A stretch of 64,000 nt of DNA from Clostridium_I sp963725425 (GCA_963725425.1 CAVRYJ010000022.1:8605-72604); one strand, 5' to 3'. Positions 16,234-25,899 are shown, counted from the stretch's first letter. The notes: a model not told the origin generated them from the sequence alone. Program-made: numbers and translations.

Positions 16234-17484
16234 ATGAAAAGAAATAAGATATTATCCTTATGTCTTACAGTAATATTAGGTTTATCAGGTTTTGGTTTAA
16301 TCAAAGGTCAAACTGCACTAGCAGATACAGTAACTCCAGCACAAACAGTAGGTATAACTTATAGAGGTCATGTGCAAAACGTTGGCTGGCAGCCTTATGT
16401 AAGCGATGGATCAGAAGCAGGTACTGATGGGCAGGGTTTAAGAGTTGAGGCATTAAATATTAAATTAGTTAATGCTCCAGCAGGTGCAAGTTTAGAATAT
16501 CAAGGTCATGTACAAAATATTGGCTGGCAGACTCCTGTTACTGATGGGCAAGAAGTTGGTACTAATGGTCAAGGGTTAAGAGTTGAAGCATTTAAGATCG
16601 CATTAAAAAATCTACCAGGATACAGTGTTCAGTACAGGGCACACGTTGAAAATATTGGTTGGCAGTCTTGGGTCAGTGATGGAGCAGAAGCAGGTACTGA
16701 TGGTAAAGGATTAAGAGTTGAAGCTCTTGAAATCCGAGTAGTAAAGACAGCAGATGGAAGTACACCTACAGCATCACCTTTCGTACCTACTAATTCTATT
16801 GTAACTTTTAAAGATAGTATTTTAGACATGGCTATTAGATCTAATATAAATAAACCCACAGGAATTCTACACGAAAGTGATGTTGAGAATATTACAGATT
16901 TAGATTGTACTACGATGTATGGCTATTCCGCAGATGGGGCTATTACTAACATTTCTGATCTTAGCGGAATTGAAAATCTAATAAACTTGAAAAGCATTAA
17001 TTTACATTACACTAAAGTAACGGATATAAGTCTATTAAAAACATTAACTAATTTACAAAGTATTGATTTATCTAATAATCAAATAAGTGATATAAGTCCA
17101 TTACAAGGTTTAACTAATTTACAAAACCTCCATTTAGAGAACACCAATGTAAGTGACATAAGCCTATTAAAAGGGTTACCCAATTTACAGCAACTTGATT
17201 TAGGTAATACCAAGGTAAGTGATATAAGTCTACTTAAAGGATTAACTAATTTACAACAGCTTGATTTAAGTAGTACAGATGTAAGTGATATAACCCCACT
17301 TAAAGGATTAACTAATTTGAAGCAGCTTGATTTAAGCAGTAATAAAGTAAGTGACATAAGCCCCTTAAATGGATTAACCAATTTACAAGGGCTTGGTTTA
17401 GCTCCTGCTCAAATAAGCAGTTCCAGTGAGAAACTATTTGAAGATGCTGTGTCTAATTGTAAGATATCTTTCGACAATTACTGA
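16234..17484 (+). CDS. Secreted ChW-repeat and leucine-rich-repeat protein 2
   Basis: A paralogue of the 9538 gene with the same architecture in 416 residues: signal peptide (1-30), three ChW repeats (about 41-171) and seven 22-residue LRR units, against twelve in the first gene. The C-terminal cap differs (SSSEKLFEDAVSNCKISFDN). Near-identical ChW sequences and promoter show recent duplication. The variable LRR number suggests unequal recombination between the 66-bp units. The role is likely adhesion or polymer binding at the cell surface. Confidence 0.92.
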   Translation: MKRNKILSLCLTVILGLSGFGLIKGQTALADTVTPAQTVGITYRGHVQNVGWQPYVSDGSEAGTDGQGLRVEALNIKLVNAPAGASLEYQGHVQNIGWQTPVTDGQEVGTNGQGLRVEAFKIALKNLPGYSVQYRAHVENIGWQSWVSDGAEAGTDGKGLRVEALEIRVVKTADGSTPTASPFVPTNSIVTFKDSILDMAIRSNINKPTGILHESDVENITDLDCTTMYGYSADGAITNISDLSGIENLINLKSINLHYTKVTDISLLKTLTNLQSIDLSNNQISDISPLQGLTNLQNLHLENTNVSDISLLKGLPNLQQLDLGNTKVSDISLLKGLTNLQQLDLSSTDVSDITPLKGLTNLKQLDLSSNKVSDISPLNGLTNLQGLGLAPAQISSSSEKLFEDAVSNCKISFDNY

Positions 17485-17904
17485 AAAGAAGAAAGCTGAG
17501 AATTGAAAATTGAAAGTGGAGAGTTATCTATTTTCGAAAATACATCGCCTCTGCCATGAAGTTTTCTTTAGAATGTATAGACAGTGGGTGTATTTCAGTG
17601 CTCTCCATGATTAAACTTTTCCCTTAGTGGGTTTTGTTGGCTATACCCTAAGATACTAGCTATCCTAAGTGGGGTAGTACCAGCATCAGTGTAACCAGGG
17701 GCAAAGTAGCTGTAAGATACTTTTTATCATAAGTTCAAAAAACAAAAAGGCGTATCACCTTATTAGTGCGCCTTTTAAGAACATTCCGAACTAAAAAATG
17801 CTGAAAAATTGACTTTGAATAATGCAGCATTCTGGACAATAATTCGGTTTGTAATGTATATTCGATAAATAAAGAAATGGTAAGCTCTATTTACAAAATA
17901 TATT
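17485..17904. other. Intergenic region with repeat and terminator
   Basis: It begins with the interspersed repeat motif GAGAATTGAAAATTGAAAGT at about 17499. A hairpin terminator lies at 17743-17779 (AAAAGGCG / CGCCTTTT with the loop TATCACCTTATTAGTG), nearly the same as the one at 21999-22033. No gene is visible. Confidence 0.6.
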
Positions 17905-19155
17905 TTAAATATTCCTACAATGATAATAAGCCATTATATCATCTAAATACTTAAATCTTTCATATATGTTTAAAATCCTTAATTTGCACAATTCATCTAT
18001 ACTACTTTTTGATATATATTGACTATAATCTATCTCATTATAAATCATACTCAATTTATTAAATGAACCTTGACTATATCTAGTATGAATTTCTTTTAAA
18101 TTTTTTATATAGTCTATTTGCTCATCAAGTATTTTATAATGTCTATAACATAAAGGGGTTATTAAATCAATATCATCTAGTTGAAATGCAGGATAGGTGT
18201 CAGCTTTATATAATTTTGCTTCCCAATAATATTCTAAGACACATGTCGTTATATTTGTAAAGTATCTTAGCAATTCATTCTTTATTGTTTTAATAGTAAT
18301 TGCTGTACCTGTATTATCATCTATCAATATAATTTTTGAAACAACAGGGTACTTAGTACTTAAATGATAAACTTGTTCTGATAAAGATTCTTGACAAAAA
18401 TGAGAAGTATCATATCTAGAATATCTAACATATTCATAGGATATTTTACTAAAATCTTTCTTTGTAGCATTCATATAGTTTAGCATAGAAATATAAAAAG
18501 GTGGTATCAAAGCAGCTCCTTGCAATGGAGAGATTATTATATCATTTACTCCTATATAGTCACATAACGCAAAAAAGGCAGTAGTCATAACAAGAATGTT
18601 ATCCATTTCTGAATATTCCCGGACACTAGCAATATTAAGTTTCTTCATATCTATTAATAAATTATCAATAAAGCCAAAATATAATTTAGGAAAATCATAA
18701 AAGTCCTCATCAAATATAATCTGCACTAAATAGTCAGTAAGTCTTGAAAGGTAGCCTTTTAGTAATTCATAATAACGATTTTTCAAAGTATTATAAGAAA
18801 ATACTATACCAATTAATTTTGATATACATGAAAGCATATGTTGTGTAATCGAAAAAATAACAAATTGTTTCTTATTATATAGCATTTCAGAATTTAGAAT
18901 ACTAGGTGCATCTATAAGTATTGCTCTTAATAAATCTATTGTTTCATCTAAATCCTCTGAATAATAAGCATTATTTCTGTTACAATAAAACGGTTTTTTG
19001 ACGCTGAAATATTTTTTTAATATAGGCAAATACATGTTATACTCTATTTCAAATTCACTTGAATCAATATATGCCTCCCCAGCAAAGCCAAATTTATATT
19101 TCCGTAATATAGATTTATTTAAGATTGAATCTACTGTTTTATATAAAGTGCTCAA
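17905..19155 (-). CDS. Orphan phosphoribosyltransferase-like protein
   Basis: The 416 residues are not recognised over their full length. The region 215-300 looks like a type I phosphoribosyltransferase: a glycine-containing PPi-type loop in IIISPLQGAALIPPFYISML, a hood-like stretch, and the PRPP-binding motif KIILIDDNTGTAITIKTIKN (two acidic residues then TGT). The N-terminal 200 residues are mostly helical. The gene stands alone, 230 bases from a serine resolvase on the same strand, in a region of mobile debris. It could be an accessory or defence-type gene or an enzyme of unknown substrate. Confidence 0.5.
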   Translation of the reverse strand: MSTLYKTVDSILNKSILRKYKFGFAGEAYIDSSEFEIEYNMYLPILKKYFSVKKPFYCNRNNAYYSEDLDETIDLLRAILIDAPSILNSEMLYNKKQFVIFSITQHMLSCISKLIGIVFSYNTLKNRYYELLKGYLSRLTDYLVQIIFDEDFYDFPKLYFGFIDNLLIDMKKLNIASVREYSEMDNILVMTTAFFALCDYIGVNDIIISPLQGAALIPPFYISMLNYMNATKKDFSKISYEYVRYSRYDTSHFCQESLSEQVYHLSTKYPVVSKIILIDDNTGTAITIKTIKNELLRYFTNITTCVLEYYWEAKLYKADTYPAFQLDDIDLITPLCYRHYKILDEQIDYIKNLKEIHTRYSQGSFNKLSMIYNEIDYSQYISKSSIDELCKLRILNIYERFKYLDDIMAYYHCRNI

Positions 19156-19277
19156 CCAAACATCCCTCCAGGTATAAGAATTGCAATTAGTGCTATAATA
19201 TTATTTGATTCAGCCTTAATTCAGTGATAATTATAGCATAGATTTTAGATAATCTCATTAAATCTTTACTAAAATTT

Positions 19278-19336
19278 GTCATTTGTAAAAATATACAAAT
19301 GACGTATTGTTTAATTATCAACGAACATATGTTCGT
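19278..19336. repeat. Two palindromes upstream of the phosphoribosyltransferase-like gene
   Basis: GTCATTTGTA and TACAAATGAC pair around a short A-rich loop (19278-19302). A perfect 16-bp palindrome ACGAACATATGTTCGT lies at 19321-19336. Their position between the resolvase stop and the next gene suits a terminator and a protein-binding or recombination site. Confidence 0.5.
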
Positions 19337-19387
19337 AAATTAAAATTCAGTAGTTAGTACGCATTTATTTACGAATCTGAATTAACT

Positions 19388-19957
19388 TTAAAATATAGTA
19401 GTACTGATCTCTTCTATTGCCTTGTATAGAGTTGGTTTTGTGATACTAAACATATCGCAAAGATCTTTCACTGTTGTTTTTTTCTGTTGATACAACTCAT
19501 ATAGAGCTATTTTTTTATTATCATCAAGTTTGGGTTTTCTACCACCCTTTCTTCCTCTGGATCTCGCTGCTTCTAATCCTTCTTTTGTTCTTTGGCTTAT
19601 TAAATCTCTTTCAAATTGGCTTATTCCAGCCATAAGAGTAAACATCAATTTTCCTTGAGGTGTTGTGGTATCTAACCAGCTTTCTTTTAAGCTTTTAATA
19701 TTAGCACCTTTCTTCTTAATCTGATCAACTAAGCTGAATAGATCTTTTGTACTCCTGCTTAACCTTGTAAGATCTGATACTAATATAACATCGCCTTTTC
19801 TTAATTTATCTAGCAACCTATTTAATTCTGGTCTATCTGCTTTGTTTCCCGTTATTTTTTCTTGTATTATTTCTTCTGCACCTGCAGAATTTAAAGAATC
19901 TAATTGTCTATTTAAATTTTGTTCCTGAGTGCTTACTCTTGCATATCCCAATACCAT
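19388..19957 (-). CDS. Serine resolvase/invertase
   Basis: The 189-residue protein is a complete small serine recombinase. The catalytic serine lies in YARVSTQEQ (residue 9), with the active-site region VILVSDLTRLSRSTKDLFSL, the E-helix segment GKLMFTLMAGISQFERDLIS and a C-terminal helix-turn-helix (KKTTVKDLCDMFSITKPTLY). It would resolve or invert DNA at short palindromic sites; the AT-rich, TTTACTA-rich region just upstream (19985-20070) could hold its site. No transposase of a Tn3-type element is beside it. Confidence 0.9.
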   Translation of the reverse strand: MVLGYARVSTQEQNLNRQLDSLNSAGAEEIIQEKITGNKADRPELNRLLDKLRKGDVILVSDLTRLSRSTKDLFSLVDQIKKKGANIKSLKESWLDTTTPQGKLMFTLMAGISQFERDLISQRTKEGLEAARSRGRKGGRKPKLDDNKKIALYELYQQKKTTVKDLCDMFSITKPTLYKAIEEISTTIF

Positions 19958-20180
19958 GATTCAAACATCCCTTTATAGTAATCTATATTAGTATGGTAAA
20001 TTAAACGGTTAACTTAGTCAATATATTTACTATGAATTATTTACTAAGTTTATTTACTATTCAAATGGCTTATCTTTATTTTTATATTTACCCAATGAGA
20101 AAGTAAAATAAACGAACGTTTGATTTACCGTCTCGTATAGGTAGAATACGTTTATGCTTGTTATAAACAGCATGGATTAA

Positions 20181-20303
20181 TATGGTAATTCTATTGCCGT
20201 TTCTGTACCATTACTACACAACCCCCAAGAAGAAAAATTAGATATAATTGCAACAAGAATTTTAAAAGAAAATATTGTAGCCTTTAAGGAGTTAGCTAAA
20301 TGA
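20181..20303 (+). pseudogene. Antitoxin fragment upstream of doc
   Basis: The frame YGNSIAVSVPLLHNPQEEKL continues 20 residues to a TGA that overlaps the doc ATG (ATGA), the classic coupling of antitoxin and Doc toxin. The segment is the C-terminal part of an AbrB/SpoVT-like antitoxin; its start is missing because a stop lies directly upstream. It was probably cut when the neighbouring resolvase segment was acquired. Confidence 0.55.
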
Positions 20304-20680
20304 AATATATTTCACTTGAATATATATTAAAACTTCATCAAAACATTACAAATGATACTGATGGTTCAAGTGGGATAAGGGATATTGAGCTTTTAAAATC
20401 ATCAATAGAAAATTGCAAAACAACATTTTATGGAGAAGATTTATACCCACAACTTGAATAAAAGTGTGCAAATATTTGCTATAGTATGACAAATAATCAT
20501 GCATTTGTAGATGGAAATAAACGAATAGGAATATATGTAATGCTGATATTATTAGATTACAATGGAACAAAATTGGATTTTACACAAGATGAGTTAATCA
20601 ATTTAGGATTAGGCATAGCAAAAGGAGAAATTGACCAAGATCATATAGTATCATGGATAAAAAATCACAAAACTAAGTAA
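20300..20680 (+). pseudogene. doc: Doc (Fic-fold) toxin with an in-frame stop
   Basis: The frame reads MKYISLEYILKLHQNITNDT and on to LYPQLE, then TAA at 20459-20461, and continues in the same frame KCANICYSMTNNHAFVDGNK and RIGIYVM to 20680. HAFVDGNKRI is the Fic/Doc catalytic motif. Doc proteins phosphorylate elongation factor Tu. A single G-to-T change (GAA to TAA) would explain the stop, so the 126-codon gene was recently inactivated, in keeping with its truncated antitoxin. Confidence 0.75.
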
Positions 20681-20704
20681 ATCTTATATGTATTACTTGT
20701 TTTG

Positions 20705-21982
20705 GGGGTATCGCCACATAGCCATCAAGCTAAGAAAACTCTATAAAAATAAAGGCCCCCATTTGTAAAAAATGTTACCATTAAAGAGATAACAAATACA
20801 CTTCGATGGGGGCACATATAAATGGCAGAAGAAAAATTAACATTGGATGAAGATATAAATCTTTTTTCAGATGAACTTAAAATTAGATCAGCGTTTCAAT
20901 GACAGGTGTGTGAAGTTTTTAAAAAAGATTTTTCAGAAATTATTGCGCCAAACCATAACAAATAACACTTCTATACCAAGTATATGGGATGAATATTTCC
21001 AAAGAATAAGAATACTTGATGCTACTGCTTTTCAAGTGCCAGAAAGCTATAAAAATACCTATCCCGGATCGGGCGGATGTTCTCAACCTTCAGGTGTGAA
21101 AATACAACTGGAATATGAATTAAAGTCAGGTAATTTCCTTAATGTAGCCGTAGGCGCTGGATCAGCAAATGACAATACCTTTGGAAGCAAGATAAGAGAG
21201 ACAATCAAATCAGACGACCTTATTCTAATGGATCTTGGGTATTTTAGCTTTGAAGATTTCTTAGACGTAGAAAAAAGAAAAGCCTTTTATATATCTAGAC
21301 TCAAACCTAATATAGCAGTATATATTCAAAGCAATGATATAGAGTATTACAACAATGGTACCATTAAAAAATCAAGCCTTTTTAAAAGAATCTATATTTC
21401 TGAAATCATGAAACAGATGAGAGATGGAGAACATTATGAGGTACATGGTGTAAAGCCAGTTAAAATAGAACGGTTTCAATGCCAGCTTTATGGAAAACTT
21501 ATTTTACTACTATTGAGTTCCACTGTAATGTTTAAAATGAGAGCGTTAGTTATACAAAATAAAAAGCTAGAAACTAGTGAAATGAAAACTTCTGAGATAG
21601 TCCATGAATATATTGATAGTCTATATTTCGAGCTTATAAAATTCCCTAGTGAATCTTTCAATACCTTAAAGTTAATGTTTAAAAACGTAGTTAGGAATGG
21701 GCTTAAATCACATAAGAAACATAAGAAAACTGTTTTTGATATTCTAGGAGTTTGCTATAAACGAACATTAGCTAACGTTAAAATTGCAGCATAAAACAAA
21801 TTAATAACACTGTAAAATTTCCACTGTATAAGTGCTTCTTTTGTGTACACTAAAATTATTTGAATACTTATAAACACCATTGAAACTCATAAAAATAAAT
21901 ATCTATTGTAAAAATATAGCATTTGATGTGAACATAAAATCATTCAATATTGCTTAGCTTGATGGCTATGTGGGACTACCCC
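20705..21982 (+). mobile_element. IS4-type insertion sequence, internally deleted
   Basis: Terminal inverted repeats of 30 bp with three mismatches bound the element: GGGGTATCGCCACATAGCCA at the left and the complement of GGGGTAGTCCCACATAGCCA at the right, both continuing TCAAGCTAAG inward. No clear target duplication was seen. A hairpin made of GCCCCCAT and ATGGGGGC in the leader (20754-20813) probably shields the transposase from outside transcription. The transposase is defective, so the element is not autonomous. Confidence 0.8.
20823..21794 (+). pseudogene. IS4-family transposase with two internal deletions
   Basis: The start MAEEKLTLDEDINLFSDELK is followed by a junction with a frame change to LDQRFNDRCVKFLKKIFQKL, losing roughly 60 residues. 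The catalytic core keeps RILDATAFQVPE and the second acidic motif DLILMDLGYFSFEDF. A second junction at RDGEHYE-VHGVKPVKIERF removes the part that carries the YREK-type motif with the catalytic glutamate. The protein cannot be active. Confidence 0.8.
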
Positions 21983-21998
21983 TAAGTGGCGAAAAATA

Positions 21999-22033
21999 AA
22001 AAAAGGCGTGTCACTTGTTAGTGCGCCTTTTTT
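21999..22033. terminator. Hairpin terminator
   Basis: AAAAAAGGCG and CGCCTTTTTT pair around TGTCACTTGTTAGTG. It lies just outside the IS right end and before the stop of the convergent acetyltransferase gene. A close relative is at 17743-17779. Confidence 0.75.
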
Positions 22034-22056
22034 GAGTATTGTTTATTATTATACTC

Positions 22057-22566
22057 TTACATTTCTTTTTCCATAATATACATAGAGTACTTGTCCATAG
22101 GATTTTCGATTTTTACAATTTTAAATCCACATTTCATTACGTAAAAATAGTGATTTCTTTTTGAGAATCCAGGAGTTTCTGTACGCCATATTTTTGTATT
22201 AGGAAACCTATCTTCAATCATACTCCAAGCATTTTTTCCAATTGCACAATTTTGAGTATTTACATCTAAAAATATAGTCCCAAGAAAATTCTCATTAGTT
22301 TTATTATTAATCCAAACAATAATAGCACCAATAATTTTATTATTCAATAAAATTTTAAAGGAAGTTGAATTTTTATCCAAACCAAACTTTCTTAGAAATT
22401 CTCCATTATCATAACCTTCTGGACCTCCTTCTGTTTCTCCAAGATGTAATCGTGAGTCCTCATCAAAAGCCCTTTTCATAATAGGTGTTAATACTTCAAT
22501 ATCTTTTTCTTCCAATAATTCAATTTTTAAGTTCTCCAAGTTCTCCAAGTTCTCCATGTTATACAT
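22057..22566 (-). CDS. GNAT-family N-acetyltransferase
   Basis: The 169-residue protein follows the GNAT pattern: an N-terminal strand (IELLEEKDIEVLTPIMKRAF), SFKILLNNKIIGAIIVWIN, then NFLGTIFLDVNTQNCAIGKN as the acetyl-CoA binding region, and a C-terminal FYVMKCGFKIVKIENP. The substrate is unknown. The first codons contain three copies of the 9-bp repeat GAGAACTTG (ENL ENL ENL), a slippage-prone tract. An AAAGGAT site precedes the ATG. Confidence 0.8.
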   Translation of the reverse strand: MYNMENLENLENLKIELLEEKDIEVLTPIMKRAFDEDSRLHLGETEGGPEGYDNGEFLRKFGLDKNSTSFKILLNNKIIGAIIVWINNKTNENFLGTIFLDVNTQNCAIGKNAWSMIEDRFPNTKIWRTETPGFSKRNHYFYVMKCGFKIVKIENPMDKYSMYIMEKEM

Positions 22567-22611
22567 ATATTACATATCCTTTCATCTTCCACTTTCAAAT
22601 TAAAAAAAGTG

Positions 22612-22768
22612 GAGAATTGAGAATTGAAAGTGGATAGTTATTGATGCTTTTCTTCGCTTTGCTCAGAAAAACTAATAATTAAATTTTAATTTTAGATTTT
22701 CTGTAGCTTTGCTACAGAAAATCAACATTAACTCTCCACTCTCCACTCTCAATTGTCCATTCTCAACT
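22612..22768. repeat. Palindromic MITE-like interspersed repeat
   Basis: The left arm GTGGAGAATTGAGAATTGAA and the right arm, which contains CTCTCCACTCTCCACTCTCA and ATTGTCC, are inverted copies separated by about 90 bases with a small hairpin (TTTTCTGTAGC / GCTACAGAAAA). It lies between the acetyltransferase and ChW-Ig genes. Single arms of the same family occur near 11135 and 17500. Confidence 0.6.
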
Positions 22769-22785
22769 TAATAAGTAAGTATGAG

Positions 22786-25068
22786 TTAATTATGAAACCC
22801 AAAACTAAACGCATCAATGCCAGGTGCATCAATCATACTACGAATATGAATAACATTACTTTGGTTATCTGCCACATAAGCAAGTGTATGATCAAAAGGA
22901 TTTACCCAGCCCATAAAAATGAAAGTGTGAGTAGGATAGCCTGTACCGTCTGATACTGTAAAGCATATATTCCCAGGATACAAATCATCTACATTATTAT
23001 CTTTTACAAAGCCCTGTGCTGCTATAAATGGTACATAATGTTGTGTATTTGCCATACCAGTTGGAACATTAATACCAATATCTCTTAGAACTGAGCTAGA
23101 AAAATAGACACAATTATTACTTGAAACTCCATTGTGAAGATTTAGTGCTTGTCCTTCTGCTAGGTTCAAATTAGATTGTATGTTTAAAAATGAAACTATT
23201 GTAGATGCAAAATTTGTGTTGTTATATACTTTATAAATCACCACGTCCGTAGTTGTTACAACTCCATCATTTCCAGTGCTTCTAATACTAAGGTCATGTG
23301 CACCATAGGATAAAGATGATATGTCCATAAGATAATTATATCCACTATTTACTCCACCTGTATATCCAGGATTTTGGTTATCTACATCTGGTCTTGGTAG
23401 TCCTATGGTAGCATCTCCAGTATATATGTTGTCCACATATATTTGTACTCCTTTTACTCCAAATACATCTAGGGACCAACCAGTTACATTAAATAAATAG
23501 TTTTCTGCTTTTATAAAAGTATCATTTTGGGGCGTATCTAGGTATACTAGACTAGGCAAATTTGATGCCGATGTTGAAAGTATATCAATCTCTGTACTGT
23601 TAGTTGCTGTTGTACCATCGCTGCCAGTACTAACCACAGTTATAGTATGAATTCCCGGTGATAATTTTGATATATCAAGATTTGTAGTAAATCCACTATT
23701 AACCAAATTTCCATATTGAGGATAATTATTTATTACATCCTGTCTATATAATCCGATAGTTGCTGCTTGCATTTTTCCATTATCCACAGATACTTGTACA
23801 CTTTTTATTCCATTTAAGTCCAGTGACCAACCAGATACAGTTATTTGATCAGATTGTACTTGTGAATAGTTTGGAGTATCTATGTTTACTATCCCAGGCG
23901 TATTTTCCTCAGATGCTTTAGTAATATTTATCACACCAGTGGCTACGGAGCCATCATTTCCAGTGCTTACAACTTTTATAGTATGTGTGCCACCAGAAAG
24001 CGTTGGAAGTGTTAAACTTGCGCTATATCCACTATTTACTCCACCTGTATACCCGGGATGATTTCTATCTACATCTGCTCTTGGTAGTCCTATAGTTGCA
24101 TCTGCAGTATATACGTCATCCAAATACACTTGTACTTTTTTTACTCCATTCCCATTAAGTGACCAGCCTACCACATTTAATGTATTATCACTTGATACAT
24201 AGGAATTGTTTAGTGGCGTATCTATATCAACAATTGATGGCATAGATTGATCACTAGTTTGTGCATTAGATACTGTTACATTGCAACTTGCTGATTTATT
24301 TCCATCAACTGTAGTTGCTGTAATTACCACACTTCCTGCACCAATAGCAGTTACAGTTCCTGTGGCATCTACTGTTGCTAGTTGATTATTTGAGGATGTC
24401 CATGTTACAGATTGGTTTGTAGCATTTGTTGGTGATACAACTGCTGCTAGTTTATCTGAATCTCCTATGTTTAAACTATCATCAGTTTTGTTTAAAATTA
24501 CTGATGCTACATTAAATTGACTAGATGCTACTTCTGTAGGTGTACTGCCATCTGCTACCTTAACGACTTTAATCTCCATAGCTTCAACTCTTAATCCTTG
24601 ACCTGTAGTACCTGCTATTTGTCCATCTGATACCCAATTTTGCCATCCCATATTCTGTACGTGCGCTCTGTACTGTACCGTATAACCTGGCATACCAACT
24701 AATGTAAATTTAAATGCCTCAACTCTTAACCCTAAACCATTTGTTCCAACTTCCGCACCATCCTGAGCAGTTGCTTGCCAGCCTATGTTCTGTACATGAC
24801 CTTGATATTCTATGTGTGCACCTGCTGGTGCGTTGACTAGATTTACATTTAAGGCTTCAACTCTTAATCCCTCACCTGTAGTACCTGCCTCAGCCCCATC
24901 TGATACGTATGGTTGCCACCCTATATTCTGTACGTGCCCTCTATATGTAACACCTACTACTGGTGCTAGTACTGTATCTGCCAATACAACTTGTCCATTT
25001 AATAATCCAATACCTGGTAACCCTAATAGTAATGCACAAGCTAATGATAACAATCTTTTTCTTTTCAT
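22786..25068 (-). CDS. Secreted ChW protein with Ig-like domains and a papain-like C-terminal domain
   Basis: The 760 residues comprise a signal peptide (1-30), three ChW repeats (to about 170), a Big_2-type bacterial Ig domain at about 185-268 (ILNKTDDSLNIGDSDKLAAV, ending in a SCNVTVS strand) and three about 105-residue Ig-like repeats with YLDDVYTADATIGLPRADV-type sequence (275-600). The C-terminal 140 residues contain SSNNCVYFSSSVLRDIGINV and PTHTFIFMGWV, a Cys/His pair in the order expected for NlpC/P60- or CHAP-like cell-wall amidases. Wall hydrolysis is therefore inferred and not certain. An AAGGGG site precedes the ATG. Confidence 0.82.
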   Translation of the reverse strand: MKRKRLLSLACALLLGLPGIGLLNGQVVLADTVLAPVVGVTYRGHVQNIGWQPYVSDGAEAGTTGEGLRVEALNVNLVNAPAGAHIEYQGHVQNIGWQATAQDGAEVGTNGLGLRVEAFKFTLVGMPGYTVQYRAHVQNMGWQNWVSDGQIAGTTGQGLRVEAMEIKVVKVADGSTPTEVASSQFNVASVILNKTDDSLNIGDSDKLAAVVSPTNATNQSVTWTSSNNQLATVDATGTVTAIGAGSVVITATTVDGNKSASCNVTVSNAQTSDQSMPSIVDIDTPLNNSYVSSDNTLNVVGWSLNGNGVKKVQVYLDDVYTADATIGLPRADVDRNHPGYTGGVNSGYSASLTLPTLSGGTHTIKVVSTGNDGSVATGVINITKASEENTPGIVNIDTPNYSQVQSDQITVSGWSLDLNGIKSVQVSVDNGKMQAATIGLYRQDVINNYPQYGNLVNSGFTTNLDISKLSPGIHTITVVSTGSDGTTATNSTEIDILSTSASNLPSLVYLDTPQNDTFIKAENYLFNVTGWSLDVFGVKGVQIYVDNIYTGDATIGLPRPDVDNQNPGYTGGVNSGYNYLMDISSLSYGAHDLSIRSTGNDGVVTTTDVVIYKVYNNTNFASTIVSFLNIQSNLNLAEGQALNLHNGVSSNNCVYFSSSVLRDIGINVPTGMANTQHYVPFIAAQGFVKDNNVDDLYPGNICFTVSDGTGYPTHTFIFMGWVNPFDHTLAYVADNQSNVIHIRSMIDAPGIDAFSFGFHN

Positions 25069-25524
25069 TTGAATTTACCCCTTGAGTTCATATTTTATTA
25101 AAGAACCTAAATTTCATACTTTTAAAATATAATTTAGGCTAAATACTAAGTTTATACTTATATTCCTATTTTACGATTATTTCAGCATATTTTCAACACC
25201 ATATAGCTATGAGTGGAAAAAATAGCTCTATTTACTAATATCAAAATGGACATTGAGAGTTCAGCTGCAGTAAATCAAATTGAAATATCATATTTGCCAA
25301 TGTTCTTCAAAGCTATATTTTTAAAATGTTATAGGTATATGCTGTGATTTTTGTTTTCCTAAATTTTAGTTTATAGCGAAAAAATAATTTCATAATGTGG
25401 TAAATAATGATAATATTACATTATGGGGTTAAGACGTTATTGTGAAATATTACAAATGACGATTTTTGAGATCGAGTGATAAGGTAATTATTAGCCAAGT
25501 AGAATTTAGAAGGGATGGTTCATA
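25069..25524. other. Intergenic region with duplicated TetR 3' end
   Basis: No complete gene. Positions about 25296-25365 (TTCTTCAAAGCTATATTTTT, then AAAATGTTATAGGTATAT) match the 3' end and downstream bases of the TetR gene at 7886-7950 with scattered differences. This is a leftover of a duplication. The rest is AT-rich and would contain the two divergent promoters. Confidence 0.5.
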
Positions 25525-25899
25525 ATGAAAAAGAAATTGTATTTAACTTTATTAGGTTGCATAATTATGACACTTTTCTTATCCGCTTGCGGTGAAAAAA
25601 GTTCAAAAATCAATCTAATTATAACAAATAAAAGTTCCCAAACTATTACCAATGTAGCAATTCAAAGGGTTAAACAAACTGATGTTATGGGTAGTAATCT
25701 AAAACCTAAAGAGAATTGTTATTTTGATATGGGTGTACAAAAAAATTGTACTTATAAAGTGACATTTGAAGATAAAAACAAAAATGCTACTAGTAGTGAT
25801 AATTTTACATCTGATTTTACCCTTAATAAAAACAGAATAGTAAATATAAATATTTCACAAGGCAATAAAGGAAAGTGGTCTATTGTTTTAGCAAAATAA
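25525..25899 (+). CDS. Small lipoprotein, unknown function
   Basis: The 124-residue protein has a clear lipoprotein signal (TLFLSACGEK, cysteine 22) and a single beta-rich domain beginning INLIITNKSSQTITNVAIQR. The pattern looks like a small immunoglobulin-type or carboxypeptidase-regulatory-like fold, but no family was recognised. A GAAGGGATGG site precedes the ATG. It is a single gene between two ChW genes. Confidence 0.65.
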   Translation: MKKKLYLTLLGCIIMTLFLSACGEKSSKINLIITNKSSQTITNVAIQRVKQTDVMGSNLKPKENCYFDMGVQKNCTYKVTFEDKNKNATSSDNFTSDFTLNKNRIVNINISQGNKGKWSIVLAK

